DNA of 64,000 bases from Marinomonas arctica. GTDB taxonomy: Bacteria > Pseudomonadota > Gammaproteobacteria > Pseudomonadales > Marinomonadaceae. The notes beneath the pieces are model-generated. The model saw nothing but the letters and a program-made list of their open reading frames with translations, searched no databases and was not told the DNA's origin. The DNA lies in contig NZ_QHJF01000005.1 of the NCBI RefSeq assembly GCF_003259225.1, forward strand, positions 1 to 64,000, read 5' to 3'. This document shows positions 1 through 9,862 of this stretch, in pieces. Both the position numbers and the translations under genes were made by a program. Numbering within the stretch: position 1 is the stretch's first letter; each line of letters starts with the position of its first letter.

Positions 1-66
1 GATGATCTTCTGAAGCCTCCAGCGAGCGCCCACACAAATTATCTGATTATCTATTTTAAAGAGCGT
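1..66 (-). other. rRNA operon leader with boxA (16S gene lies off the left edge)
   Basis: Read on the minus strand, this stretch has a GCTCTTTAAAA boxA-type antitermination element (plus positions 54-64). It is followed by the AATTTGTGTGGGCGCTC-like segment that precedes 16S rRNA genes in gammaproteobacteria. No mature rRNA sequence is reached before the edge. The assignment rests on the match to the known E. coli-type rrn leader and on the promoter just upstream. A 16S-23S spacer also carries boxA, but it would not normally have a strong promoter at this distance. Confidence 0.72.
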
Positions 67-69
67 CAC

Positions 70-86
70 CGCACACATTGTGCGGC
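70..86 (-). other. Hairpin in the rRNA leader
   Basis: CCGCAC and GTGCGG arms enclose a 5-nt loop between the rrn promoter and boxA. Leader hairpins upstream of boxA (boxB-like) are usual in rrn operons. The role here is inferred from position only. Confidence 0.5.
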
Positions 87-94
87 TGAGGTCG

Positions 95-130
95 TGTATA
101 ATACAGACTATTTATATCTATGCAACCACT
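95..130 (-). promoter_or_regulatory. Likely rrn promoter
   Basis: On the minus strand, TTGCAT and TATTAT are separated by about 16-17 nt, and transcription would run directly into the boxA leader. T-rich sequence lies upstream, as in the UP-element region of rRNA promoters. No start site can be measured from sequence. Confidence 0.55.
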
Positions 131-156
131 TTGCAAACAAAAAAACACTACGAAAA

Positions 157-195
157 CAAAAAAGTCACTGCGCCGATCAACGCAGTGACTTTTTT
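157..195 (-). terminator. Terminator after the fumarase gene
   Basis: A perfect 12-bp stem (161-172 with 181-192) with an 8-nt loop is flanked by A and T runs on both sides. It therefore works for the fumarase transcript and separates it from the rrn promoter immediately downstream. Confidence 0.85.
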
Positions 196-227
196 AAAAC
201 TTTTAATATAGCCTTTTTTAAAATCGA

Positions 228-1745
228 CTATTTTATTTCGAGCGCTTGCGCTTCAATTTTCGCTTTCCATTCAGCAGGCCCAGTAATATGCACAGACGTC
301 CCCATGGTATCTACCGCCACAGTGACTGGCATATCGACAACATCAAATTCGTAGATAGCCTCCATCCCTAATTCCGGAAAGGCCACCACGTCTGCTTTTT
401 TGATCGCCTTAGATACCAAATAAGCCGCGCCACCAACAGCCATAAGGTAGACAGCGCCAAACTCTTTAATCGCCTCAATGGCTACAGGACCACGCTCAGA
501 CTTACCAATCATGCCAAGCAAGCCCGTTTTATCCAAAATGGTGCGAGTAAACTTATCCATGCGAGTCGCCGTCGTTGGACCAGCAGGACCTACCGCCTCA
601 TCCCTTACTGGATCAACAGGACCTACGTAGTAGATGAAACGCCCTTTAAGATCAACAGGAAGCTCTTCGCCGTTGGCCATCATCTCAACCATTTTCTTAT
701 GCGCGGCATCACGACCCGTCAGCATTTTGCCATTTAACAAAATCGTTTCGCCAGGCTGCCATTCCTTAACCTGCTCCGGTGTAATGGTATTCAAATCTAC
801 TCGACGAACACTCTCACCGACCTCCCAAGTAATTTCTGGCCAATCATCCAATGACGGTGGAACTAAATCTGCAGGACCAGAACCATCAAGCACAAAATGC
901 GCATGACGAGTAGCGGCACAGTTTGGAATCATAGCAACAGGTAAAGAAGCGGCATGCGTTGGATAATCCATGATTTTCACATCAAGAACCGTTGTCAAAC
1001 CACCGAGGCCTTGCGCACCGATACCTAAATTATTCACTGCATCAAAAATAGCCAGACGAAGCTCTTCAACACGAGTTTGAGGGCCACGAGCTTTCAATTC
1101 GTGGATATCGATTGGCTCCATCAAAGATTCTTTCGCCATCACCATGGCTTTCTCTGCTGTACCACCAATACCTATGCCAAGCATACCTGGAGGACACCAA
1201 CCCGCCCCCATAGTAGGAACTGTTTTCTTAACCCATTCAACGATATCATCAGAAGGGTTCAACATGGCCAGTTTGGATTTATTCTCAGAACCACCACCTT
1301 TAGCAGCGACGTGAACTTCAACCGTATCACCAGGCACGACCTCCATGTGAATCACAGCAGGCGTATTATCTTTGGTGTTTTTACGAGCGCCAGCAGGATC
1401 AGCGAGAATAGAAGCACGTAAGACGTTATCTGGATGAAGATAAGCACGGCGCACACCCTCATTAATCATATCAGTGACGCTTCTTGTGCTCTCCCATTGC
1501 ACATTCATTCCTATCTTAACAAATACAGTAACAATACCGGTATCCTGACAGATTGGACGCTTACCTTCTGCACACATACGAGAGTTAATAAGAATTTGTG
1601 CCATCGAATCCTTCGCAGCCTTACTTTCTTCTCGCTCGTAAGCTTCATGTACTGCTTTTACAAAATCCAAAGGGTGATAGTAAGAGATAAACTGCAACGC
1701 GTCTGCAACGCTATCAATCAGATCATCTTCTTTAATAATGCTCAT
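228..1745 (-). CDS. fumA: Fumarate hydratase, class I (4Fe-4S)
   Basis: Catalyses the reversible hydration of fumarate to malate in the TCA cycle, in the cytoplasm. The 505-residue length is that of the two-domain class I (FumA/FumB) iron-sulfur fumarases, not the class II FumC type. The N-terminal domain has the PICQDTG motif near residue 65. Further conserved cysteines lie in GWCPPG near 183 and MIPNCAA near 275; these three regions supply the ligands of the labile 4Fe-4S cluster. The C-terminal beta domain (about 320-500) carries GPTTATRMD. The gene stands alone and ends at a strong terminator just before the rrn promoter. Being Fe-S dependent it should be oxygen-sensitive. fumA and fumB cannot be told apart by sequence alone. 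Confidence 0.93.
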   Translation of the reverse strand: MSIIKEDDLIDSVADALQFISYYHPLDFVKAVHEAYEREESKAAKDSMAQILINSRMCAEGKRPICQDTGIVTVFVKIGMNVQWESTRSVTDMINEGVRRAYLHPDNVLRASILADPAGARKNTKDNTPAVIHMEVVPGDTVEVHVAAKGGGSENKSKLAMLNPSDDIVEWVKKTVPTMGAGWCPPGMLGIGIGGTAEKAMVMAKESLMEPIDIHELKARGPQTRVEELRLAIFDAVNNLGIGAQGLGGLTTVLDVKIMDYPTHAASLPVAMIPNCAATRHAHFVLDGSGPADLVPPSLDDWPEITWEVGESVRRVDLNTITPEQVKEWQPGETILLNGKMLTGRDAAHKKMVEMMANGEELPVDLKGRFIYYVGPVDPVRDEAVGPAGPTTATRMDKFTRTILDKTGLLGMIGKSERGPVAIEAIKEFGAVYLMAVGGAAYLVSKAIKKADVVAFPELGMEAIYEFDVVDMPVTVAVDTMGTSVHITGPAEWKAKIEAQALEIK

Positions 1746-1832
1746 GCTTCTCTCCTGCCGAGTCTCACGATTAAATCGAAAACGAAATGGTAAAAGATGC
1801 AGCCCTGCAAGGAAAGCATTAAGGTGGGTTTT

Positions 1833-1876
1833 AAAAAAATATACCCCTCATCAATCAAATGAATGAGGGGTATATA
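1833..1876 (-). terminator. Terminator of the DUF2786-repeat gene
   Basis: A 13-bp stem (1839-1851 with 1863-1875) with an 11-nt loop is followed on the minus strand by a run of seven T. It sits 34 bp past the stop codon at 1910. Confidence 0.85.
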
Positions 1877-1909
1877 GAGGAAAAATTTGGCGCACTACAC
1901 CTAAGATCA

Positions 1910-3532
1910 TTAACGGTTAGCTTTTTGCTCTCTATCCGACTTCGGTTTTTGTACCGAATGCTGAATGTACTCTTCTAAAATTTGAGCGGTAAACTTCTCA
2001 CGCTCCGGCAGGGAAGAAATTCTCTCAGCCTCCCAATTGATCAACCGAATAAAAACCGAATATTTTTTAATGAAGCCGTAACCGATATCCCTAACACCTA
2101 TGCCGTTAACCTCCATCAAGTAAGTCACTTGCTCTAGATTTTTCTGGGCTTCAAACTGCCCTCCTTCACTCGCAGCGATAAGCAAACGCTGAATATGCTG
2201 TATCGGGTTTTCAGATGTTCGCGACTCTTTTTTTGTCTGGCTAGACGTTAGGAATTTATCCAACATTTCTTCCGTATGCGCTTCCCTTGCATGCACATCC
2301 GCAATACTGGCTGATTCGCGCTCCAGCAATCGAATAAACAAACTCTTATTTTTGATATCTGAAAATTCTAAATCCTTAAGAGACAAGCCATTATTTGACA
2401 TAATATCAATGACTTTCTCGTATGATGCCGTTGCTTCTGCACCAACAGAGACAGCCAACACAAGATGCCGACGCAGCTCGTGCATAATTTTCGCCGCTCT
2501 ATAGTCCTCTTTACGCTGCAAATGCTGCCTAAAGGACTCTTTGTTTTTGGCTAAAGCATGACTAATAGCATCATACCCTTGAACAGCCTCTTGCTCTTCT
2601 TTCAAACGTTCCATACGAACTTTGGTGCAACTACTCTCCCAAGCCTCGTAAGATTTAGCTCTAGCTTGAAAAGCACGTTCAATAGCCTCTTCAAAACTCT
2701 GCTCAATACGAGCTCGCTCCGAGCGCTCCTGAACTTCATTTTGCTCATGCTCATAGCGTTTCTTTTTCTTGAGCTGCAAATTCTCTTGAGCCAGAAGAAG
2801 CTGCTGATTTAACGCCTCTATGTCCGCTTGAACCTTGATCTCATCAAAATCAACAAGCTTTTCATACACTTTAGACCAATAGCCATCCTCAACAAATGGC
2901 ACATTTGGGTTGCTGGTTGCATATTGCGTTTTAAGCGTTTCAGTAAACTCATACCCGTCGGGACGAAAAGCCTTTGCCGCGTTAATAACATTGTCACTGG
3001 ACGTATAAGTAGTTGAGCTATCTTGTCCCCCATCGTTCACAACAGACTGAGCTGCCATTTCCACACCTTCCAATATATTTTCCGGCACTACACCATCGAC
3101 ACTAAAACATTCGCTCTCAATTTCAACATCGTCAACGTCATCAGCATTAAATGAATCGCGAAGCATCTCTTCAGGCTCTTGGTAACCTGACAAGTCTATA
3201 TCGTCCAAAATAGTGCGAGCCGATTCATACGCCCTGCTAGCATCACTATTTTTTTCACTAAAACGCCGCTGATAAACCGAACCCTCAGAAGGCGACTTAA
3301 CCGTACTCTCTTTTTGATGGCGTGGCGCAGCCCCACCCCAACTCACACGATAAAGCATGGAACGGTCACACAACTGCAGAATAGGCAACTCTCTTTGAGC
3401 AACCTGATACTGCCTAATTAGCGACTCCGCATGACGCAAAGCCATAACAGATTCACTTGAATTAGTTGAAGTGGCTAAATTTAATAATTTAACCACTTTC
3501 TGTATGGCCTTCTTCCTTTTACTGATGCTCAT
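1910..3532 (-). CDS. Large DUF2786-repeat coiled-coil protein of unknown function
   Basis: Not a characterised gene. The N-terminus (about 8-50: KAIQKVVKLLNLA then ALRHAESLIRQYQ) matches the DUF2786 pattern, a small helical domain seen in phage and plasmid-associated proteins. An acidic, low-complexity stretch follows (about 70-220), then a long Glu/Lys/Gln-rich region (about 225-345) that should form a coiled coil. The C-terminal third holds two consecutive copies of one unit of about 75 residues (about 350-425 and 443-520). These share LL.A, a loop with a Gly, NGL/NGI, D.., and the identical FIRL block, and both resemble the N-terminal unit. No signal peptide or membrane segment is visible. 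The gene has its own terminator and is monocistronic. Function is open; binding to nucleic acid or a structural role are guesses. Confidence 0.75.
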   Translation of the reverse strand: MSISKRKKAIQKVVKLLNLATSTNSSESVMALRHAESLIRQYQVAQRELPILQLCDRSMLYRVSWGGAAPRHQKESTVKSPSEGSVYQRRFSEKNSDASRAYESARTILDDIDLSGYQEPEEMLRDSFNADDVDDVEIESECFSVDGVVPENILEGVEMAAQSVVNDGGQDSSTTYTSSDNVINAAKAFRPDGYEFTETLKTQYATSNPNVPFVEDGYWSKVYEKLVDFDEIKVQADIEALNQQLLLAQENLQLKKKKRYEHEQNEVQERSERARIEQSFEEAIERAFQARAKSYEAWESSCTKVRMERLKEEQEAVQGYDAISHALAKNKESFRQHLQRKEDYRAAKIMHELRRHLVLAVSVGAEATASYEKVIDIMSNNGLSLKDLEFSDIKNKSLFIRLLERESASIADVHAREAHTEEMLDKFLTSSQTKKESRTSENPIQHIQRLLIAASEGGQFEAQKNLEQVTYLMEVNGIGVRDIGYGFIKKYSVFIRLINWEAERISSLPEREKFTAQILEEYIQHSVQKPKSDREQKANR

Positions 3533-3594
3533 AAAACATGCTTTCCAAGTTGGCTAATTTTCACTCAGTATAGATTATAAGTTAAGATATTTAT

Positions 3595-4038
3595 TCAGTA
3601 ATAGCGTTCTGCATCGTTGCTCGGCAACGTCAAATCATCACTCAACAACGAATAAACCTTTTGCAATATTTCAGCCAAGTCTTCCTTTCCATATGGAACA
3701 GCCGGCAATTTTCCCCAAACTGGTCCTGGCCAGCATGGATCTGCTTTATAACGTACAATATGATGCACATGCAGCTGTGGCACTTGGTTACCAATAGCGG
3801 CAATATTAAGCTTAGTGGCGGAAAAAGCATCGTGAAGCGTTTCCGCCAAAAGGCAACTTTCTGCCATCAATTGTTGACGATCTTCCTCTACCAGTTGATA
3901 TATTTCAGTAATATCATTTCTTTGAGGTACCAAAATAAACCAAGGAAACTGAGCATCATTAATGAGACGAAGCTGACACAGCGAAAAGTGCCCAACAAGA
4001 ATGGAATCACGACTCAATACTGGATCTAACTCAAACAT
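3595..4038 (-). CDS. HIT-domain protein
   Basis: Small histidine-triad hydrolase/transferase, probably acting on nucleotides such as dinucleoside polyphosphates or AMP conjugates; the substrate is not predictable. The signature is QLHVHHIVRY near residue 90, preceded by the typical SxxELTxxE-like helix. The Pro-rich segment after the triad (DPCWPGPVW) is characteristic of a gammaproteobacterial HIT subgroup of about 145 residues, so the protein looks full length. The start ATG has a GGAAG Shine-Dalgarno 9-10 nt upstream. It is divergent from the SMP-30 family gene, with about 85 bp between them. Confidence 0.85.
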   Translation of the reverse strand: MFELDPVLSRDSILVGHFSLCQLRLINDAQFPWFILVPQRNDITEIYQLVEEDRQQLMAESCLLAETLHDAFSATKLNIAAIGNQVPQLHVHHIVRYKADPCWPGPVWGKLPAVPYGKEDLAEILQKVYSLLSDDLTLPSNDAERYY

Positions 4039-4123
4039 CTTTACATCTTCCTATTTACAAAAAAGGCTTTAATAAGCACTATAGCATCCTATTTTCTAAA
4101 ACTCTCAGAGACTTGGAGCCCGC

Positions 4124-4993
4124 ATGACTGATATGCAGTGCGCTGTAAATGCACAAGCAAAATTAGCCGAATGTCCTCGTTGGGACGAACGTACTCAAAC
4201 GCTCTATTTTGTCGATATAGATTCTTTCATACTATACGCCTATGACACAAAATCCAAAAGCCTAGCACATCGTAAATTTGATGAAGAAATAGGCTGTTTT
4301 TCTCTAGACGAGCACGAAGGCTTTGTCGCTGCGTTTCGTTCTGGCGTTTACACATTTGAACATTTTAATGCCGACTTGAAACCCTACTGGCTCGCTTCTT
4401 ATGATCAAAAAACCACACGCTTTAACGATGGTCGATGTGATGCAAAAGGACGCTTCCTAGCGGGCACAATGTACTCACCGAAAGATGCTTTCAATGGCGC
4501 CTTGCATCAGTTTAGTCAAGGCAAAGAAACGCTTATAGATCAAGCTGCATGGACATCTAATGGCTTAGCCTTCTCTCCTGACAACACGATCATGTACTAC
4601 TCTGACACGCCGAACCATGTGGTTTATCAATTTGATTATGACTTAGAAAGCGGTGTCGCAACAAATAAACGCATCTTCATTGAATTTCCTCGTGGTAACG
4701 GCCGACCAGATGGTGCCGCTGTTGATAGTGAAGGAAACTACTGGTCAGCGCTTTACCAAGGCCAACGCGTTGTTAAAATTAGCCCTCAAGGGAAGATTTT
4801 AGAAGAATATCCCGTTCCTGCCACCTACCCAACTATGGTTGCGTTTGGCGGCACAGATATGCAGACGTTATTTGTGAGTACTTGTCGTGGCGCACAAACT
4901 GAAGAGGAACTAAAGCAGTTCCCAGAAGCGGGCGGGATTTTTGCTATTGAAACCAATGTAAAAGGCCAAATTGAGCCTCGCTTTGCAGGCTAG
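4124..4993 (+). CDS. SMP-30/gluconolactonase family protein
   Basis: Six-bladed beta-propeller lactonase family (SMP-30/regucalcin/gluconolactonase), a metal-dependent hydrolase of sugar lactones. Family marks visible are the N-terminal LAECPRWDERTQTLYFVD, the metal-ligand region RFNDGRCDAKGRFLAGTM near 105, SNGLAFSPDN near 145, and GRPDGAAVDSEGNYW near 195. The 289-residue length is normal. GGAG lies about 8 nt before the ATG. No sugar catabolic neighbours are present, so the physiological lactone cannot be named. It lies upstream of proS, but without obvious operon logic. Confidence 0.88.
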   Translation: MTDMQCAVNAQAKLAECPRWDERTQTLYFVDIDSFILYAYDTKSKSLAHRKFDEEIGCFSLDEHEGFVAAFRSGVYTFEHFNADLKPYWLASYDQKTTRFNDGRCDAKGRFLAGTMYSPKDAFNGALHQFSQGKETLIDQAAWTSNGLAFSPDNTIMYYSDTPNHVVYQFDYDLESGVATNKRIFIEFPRGNGRPDGAAVDSEGNYWSALYQGQRVVKISPQGKILEEYPVPATYPTMVAFGGTDMQTLFVSTCRGAQTEEELKQFPEAGGIFAIETNVKGQIEPRFAG

Positions 4994-5068
4994 AACGCTT
5001 AGTTTTATGATTACACTTTAATCTGCAACTTAACATTAATCACCTAACCTTAAAGTACAAACATTATT

Positions 5069-6793
5069 ATGCGCGCAAGCAATTATTTATTTTCCACACT
5101 ACGTGATGCCCCAACGGATGCGGTTGTTACCAGCCACCAACTGATGATTCGCGCAGGCATGATTCGTCAAGTCTCTAAAGGCTTATATACATGGTTGCCG
5201 ACTGGTCTAAAAGTTTTCCGCAAAGTTGAAAACATTGTTCGTGACGAAATGGAGAAAGCCGGCTCACTTGAAGTGATCATGCCTGGCGTTCAACCTGCAG
5301 AGTTATGGCAGGAAACTGGACGCTGGCAAAAATACGGTCCAGAACTTCTTCGCCTACAAGACCGCCACGGCCGCGACTATTGCCTTGGCCCAACCCATGA
5401 AGAAGTTATTACCGAACTGGCACGCAATGAATTGACTAGCTATAAACAGCTACCCATGAATTTCTTTCAAATACAGACCAAATTCCGCGATGAGGTTCGT
5501 CCTCGATTTGGCGTAATGCGTTCTCGCGAGTTTTGCATGAAAGACGCATACTCTTTTCACGTCGGCGCTGAATCACTACAAGAAACGTATGATGTCATGC
5601 ACCAAGCGTACTGCAACGTTTTTGATCGCATTGGTTTAGACTATCGCCCTGTTCGCGCTGATACAGGCAGCATTGGTGGTGCATACTCACATGAGTTTCA
5701 TGTACTAGCAGACTCTGGCGAAGACGACATTGCTTTTAGCGATTCCTCAGATTTTGCCGCCAATATTGAACTTGCCGAAGCGATTTGCTTAAAACAAAAA
5801 GCCGACGCTCCAACTCAAGAAATAAAAGAAGTATTTACGCCCGACTGCAAAACCATCCAAAAAGTGGCTGAATTCTTACAACTCGACGTTACTAGCACAG
5901 TTAAAACCATGCTAGTAAAAGCTATTGACGAAGACAATCAACCAACAATTGTTGCTCTTGTGTTACGTGGCGACCACAATATCAACGAAATCAAAGTAGA
6001 AAAACTAAACGGCATCCTCTCTCCTTTTGAATTTGCCGATGAAGCCGACATTATAGCGAAAATAGGCTGCGCTCCTGGCTCCATTGGACCAAAAGGCCTA
6101 GCAGAAAAAGGCATCCGCGTTATTGCAGATCGCTCGGCTGCTGTCATGTCCGATTTTTGTGCTGGCGCAAACAAAGACGACTACCACTTCACTGGCTTAA
6201 ACTGGGAACGCGATTGTGCGGCATTTGACATTGCTGATATCCGTAACGTTGTAGAAGGTGACCCATCGCCAGATGGTCAAGGCACCATTGTCATCAAACG
6301 CGGCATTGAAGTGGGTCATATTTTCCAACTAGGCCAACAATATGCTGAAGCACTTAAAGCCACGGTTTTAGATGAAAATGGCAAAGCGCAAGTCATGCAC
6401 ATGGGCTGTTATGGCATTGGCGTTTCTCGTATCGTGGCGGCAGCAATCGAACAAAATTTCGATGAAAAAGGTATTTTATGGCCTGAAAGCATTGCGCCAT
6501 TTGATATTGTCATCGTGGCAATGAATTACGACAAATCCGAAGCAGTACGAACAGAATGTGATCGCTTATACGCTGAACTTAAAGCAAAAGGCTTAGACGT
6601 ATTACTAGACGACCGCAAAGAACGCCCAGGCGTTAAGTTCGCTGATTGCGAACTTCTAGGCATTCCGCATCGCTTAGTTGTTGGCGATAAAGGCCTAGAA
6701 AAAGGCACGCTAGAATACAAATACCGCAAAGCAGGTGAGAACGAAGACATCGCAATTGCCGATGCTGTCGATTTTATTTTAAGCAAAAAATAA
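5069..6793 (+). CDS. proS: Prolyl-tRNA synthetase
   Basis: Charges tRNA-Pro with proline. This is the bacterial-type class II enzyme of 574 residues, with the editing (YbaK-like INS) domain inserted between motifs 2 and 3. Visible elements are motif 1 around residues 60-80, GPTHEEVIT near 110, the motif 2 segment [26 protein letters not shown] near 140, the insertion at about 225-385, and motif 3 with [15 protein letters not shown] near 445. The anticodon-binding domain ends at EDIAIADAV. The start [11 protein letters not shown] is the family norm. It is followed by a rho-independent terminator. Confidence 0.97.
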   Translation: MRASNYLFSTLRDAPTDAVVTSHQLMIRAGMIRQVSKGLYTWLPTGLKVFRKVENIVRDEMEKAGSLEVIMPGVQPAELWQETGRWQKYGPELLRLQDRHGRDYCLGPTHEEVITELARNELTSYKQLPMNFFQIQTKFRDEVRPRFGVMRSREFCMKDAYSFHVGAESLQETYDVMHQAYCNVFDRIGLDYRPVRADTGSIGGAYSHEFHVLADSGEDDIAFSDSSDFAANIELAEAICLKQKADAPTQEIKEVFTPDCKTIQKVAEFLQLDVTSTVKTMLVKAIDEDNQPTIVALVLRGDHNINEIKVEKLNGILSPFEFADEADIIAKIGCAPGSIGPKGLAEKGIRVIADRSAAVMSDFCAGANKDDYHFTGLNWERDCAAFDIADIRNVVEGDPSPDGQGTIVIKRGIEVGHIFQLGQQYAEALKATVLDENGKAQVMHMGCYGIGVSRIVAAAIEQNFDEKGILWPESIAPFDIVIVAMNYDKSEAVRTECDRLYAELKAKGLDVLLDDRKERPGVKFADCELLGIPHRLVVGDKGLEKGTLEYKYRKAGENEDIAIADAVDFILSKK

Positions 6794-6802
6794 AATCGAC
6801 AG

Positions 6803-6842
6803 GCCTGACAGAGGCATCCGCTTCTGTCAGGCTTATTTATTC
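6803..6842 (+). terminator. Terminator after proS
   Basis: A 10-bp stem (6803-6812 with 6823-6832) is followed by a T-rich TTATTTATT tail. Confidence 0.75.
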
Positions 6843-6862
6843 CCGCCACAAAGGAGCCCCGC

Positions 6863-7207
6863 ATGACGACTATTTACCACAATCCTCGCTGTTCTAAATC
6901 TCGACAAACCCTACAACTGCTCGAAGAAAATAATATTCAGCCTACTATCCGCCTGTATTTGCAAGACACACCCAACCTAGAAGAAATCAAAACACTTGTG
7001 ACCCAGCTCGAGATAGCACCGCTGGCACTCATGCGCACAAAAGAAGCCATATTCAAAGAACTTGGTCTAAGCGCACACTCAACAGACGAAGAATGCCTTC
7101 AAGCCATGCATTCCCATCCAATTTTAATAGAACGCCCTATCGTCATACACAACAATAAAGCAAAAATTGGCAGACCACCTGAAGATGTTTTGACTTTATT
7201 TAATTAA
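6863..7207 (+). CDS. arsC: ArsC-family (glutaredoxin-type) arsenate reductase-like protein
   Basis: Thioredoxin-fold ArsC/Spx family member of 114 residues. The N-terminal NPRCSKSR holds the single catalytic cysteine (Cys10) used by glutathione/glutaredoxin-coupled arsenate reductases. RTKEAIFKELGL near 53 and LIERPIVIHN near 90 supply the conserved arginines. There is no arsB/acr3 or arsenic regulator nearby, so this may be a YfgD-like housekeeping relative and not part of an ars resistance operon. A strong AAAGGAG precedes the start. wrbA follows after only 14 nt, so the two are probably co-transcribed. Confidence 0.85.
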   Translation: MTTIYHNPRCSKSRQTLQLLEENNIQPTIRLYLQDTPNLEEIKTLVTQLEIAPLALMRTKEAIFKELGLSAHSTDEECLQAMHSHPILIERPIVIHNNKAKIGRPPEDVLTLFN

Positions 7208-7221
7208 CAAGGAAGTACGGA

Positions 7222-7824
7222 ATGACCCAGTCACCTTACGTATTAGTTTTATTTTACAGTCGTCACGGCTCAGTCGCCGAAATGGCAAAACATATCGCTC
7301 GTGGTATTAACAAAATTAATGGCATCGAGGCAAAGGTACGCCAAGTTCCAGAGGTTTCCGACACGACAAAAATCGCATCACCTGCCCTGCCCGATGCAGG
7401 CGCCCCTTATTGCACCTTGGAAGAACTCGCAGACTGTGCTGGGCTTGCTATCGGCTCACCTTCCTACTTTGGTAGCATGGCCGCCCCACTAAAACATTTT
7501 ATCGATCAAACTTCGACATTATGGCTAACGGGAAGATTGATAGACAAACCCGCTTGCGGCTTTACCAGTGCGAGCACCATGCACGGCGGACAAGAACAGT
7601 GTATTCACAGCATGATGACACCATTACTGCATCATGGCATGGTTTGGCTTGGCCTTCCGTATAAAAACAAAGAACTGATTAACACAACGGCTGGCGGAAC
7701 CCCTTATGGCGCCAGTCACCTAGCAAATAGCACCAACGAAACCGCTTTGACAGATGATGAAAAAGCACTCTGCGAAGCGCAAGGAAAGCGCATTGCTGAA
7801 ATGGCAATAACATTGCAAAAATAA
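7222..7824 (+). CDS. wrbA: WrbA-type NAD(P)H:quinone oxidoreductase
   Basis: Flavodoxin-fold FMN protein that reduces quinones by two electrons, protecting against redox cycling. The phosphate-binding loop SRHGSVAEMA lies at residues 13-22, GSPSYFGSMAAPLKHFID near 86 matches the WrbA FMN-isoalloxazine region, and TMHGGQE near 131 is the conserved WrbA motif. The 200-residue length is normal. The Shine-Dalgarno is AAGGAAG. It is the second gene of an arsC-wrbA pair and ends at a bidirectional terminator shared with cysB. Confidence 0.92.
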   Translation: MTQSPYVLVLFYSRHGSVAEMAKHIARGINKINGIEAKVRQVPEVSDTTKIASPALPDAGAPYCTLEELADCAGLAIGSPSYFGSMAAPLKHFIDQTSTLWLTGRLIDKPACGFTSASTMHGGQEQCIHSMMTPLLHHGMVWLGLPYKNKELINTTAGGTPYGASHLANSTNETALTDDEKALCEAQGKRIAEMAITLQK

Positions 7825-7847
7825 TCTTTTTGATCCATCCGAAACCA

Positions 7848-7890
7848 ATAAAAAAGCCGTCGCACAAGACATTCTGCGGCGGCTTTTTTA
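7848..7890. terminator. Bidirectional terminator between wrbA and cysB
   Basis: The stem AAAAAGCCGTCGCA pairs with TGCGGCGGCTTTTT (7851-7864 with 7875-7888, one G-T pair) around a 10-nt loop. A and T runs flank it for the converging wrbA and cysB genes. Confidence 0.85.
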
Positions 7891-7921
7891 ACACCCTACA
7901 CGCCTAAAAAGGCGCTTAACG

Positions 7922-8938
<1,017 letters not shown>

Positions 8939-8991
8939 TTACTTTATAGAATAGTAAAAAACCTCTAGTGTTGCCAGCTTAAATAACCTTA

Positions 8992-9765
8992 ATGTGGCTT
9001 TCTATGGATTTTATTTGGTATGTTTTTGCTGGCGCGGCTGTTGGATTAGCAGTCGGTATCACGGGAGTGGGCGGTGGCTCACTAATGACGCCACTTTTGT
9101 TAATGTTCGGCTTCCCACCCCATATTGCCATTGGCACAGACCTTATGTATGCAGGGCTGGCTAAAAGCACTGGCGTTGTCATGCACGCTAAACGCGGCAA
9201 TGTAAATTGGAAAATTGTTTTCGCTATGGCTGCAGGCAGCATTCCCGCATCTTTCATTACAGTATGGGCATTATCAAGGTTTGAGAAACCTGATCATTAC
9301 CAAGAAATACTCACCAGCACATTAGGTGCGATGTTAGTTTTAACCGCCATCGTTATACTATTTAGAGCCAAGCTGACCAAAACATTCAACTTCAATATGG
9401 CAGAAAGCAAAAGCACAAAAATTGTCTTCATCTGCGGCTTTATTTTAGGCGTCCTTGTTACACTCACTTCTGTGGGCGCTGGAGCCTTAGGCACGGCTAT
9501 TATGATGATGCTTTTTCCCGCCATGAGAGCAAAAAACATTGTTGGGACAGATCTGGCTCATGCCGTACCCCTTACTCTTGTTGCAGGCACAGGACACATT
9601 TTCTTGGGTAATGTTGATTACACCTTGCTGGGTGCCCTTTTAATCGGCTCCATCCCGACCATTTATATCGGAACCCGCATCGCAAGCCATGTTCCAAATC
9701 ATGTATTACAGCCTTTATTAGCCTCCGCCTTACTCTCTTTTGGCGTGAAATATCTTTTCTTCTAA
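8992..9765 (+). CDS. TauE/SafE-family sulfite/organosulfonate exporter
   Basis: Integral inner-membrane protein of the TSUP family with about eight hydrophobic segments. It has two halves, each with a Gly-rich motif: GITGVGGGSLMTPLL near residue 25 and GVLVTLTSVGAGALGTA near 150. It probably exports sulfite or sulfonates. The placement divergent to cysB supports a link to sulfur metabolism. No good Shine-Dalgarno stands before either the ATG at 8992 or the alternative at 9004 (MDFIWYVF), so the start is uncertain. The substrate is inferred from family and neighbour only. Confidence 0.85.
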   Translation: MWLSMDFIWYVFAGAAVGLAVGITGVGGGSLMTPLLLMFGFPPHIAIGTDLMYAGLAKSTGVVMHAKRGNVNWKIVFAMAAGSIPASFITVWALSRFEKPDHYQEILTSTLGAMLVLTAIVILFRAKLTKTFNFNMAESKSTKIVFICGFILGVLVTLTSVGAGALGTAIMMMLFPAMRAKNIVGTDLAHAVPLTLVAGTGHIFLGNVDYTLLGALLIGSIPTIYIGTRIASHVPNHVLQPLLASALLSFGVKYLFF

Positions 9766-9862
9766 AAAGTCAAAAAATCGCAGCTAAGCGGTTCATTCAA
9801 AGAGAAAAACACGATATTGTAAGCAGCTATAACTAAAAGCAAAAAAAGCAGGAAACCCCGCA

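Noticed and set aside
94-354. 86-codon plus-strand ORF at the left edge
   Set aside because: Runs across the rrn promoter, the terminator and the antisense of the fumarase 3' end; not a gene.
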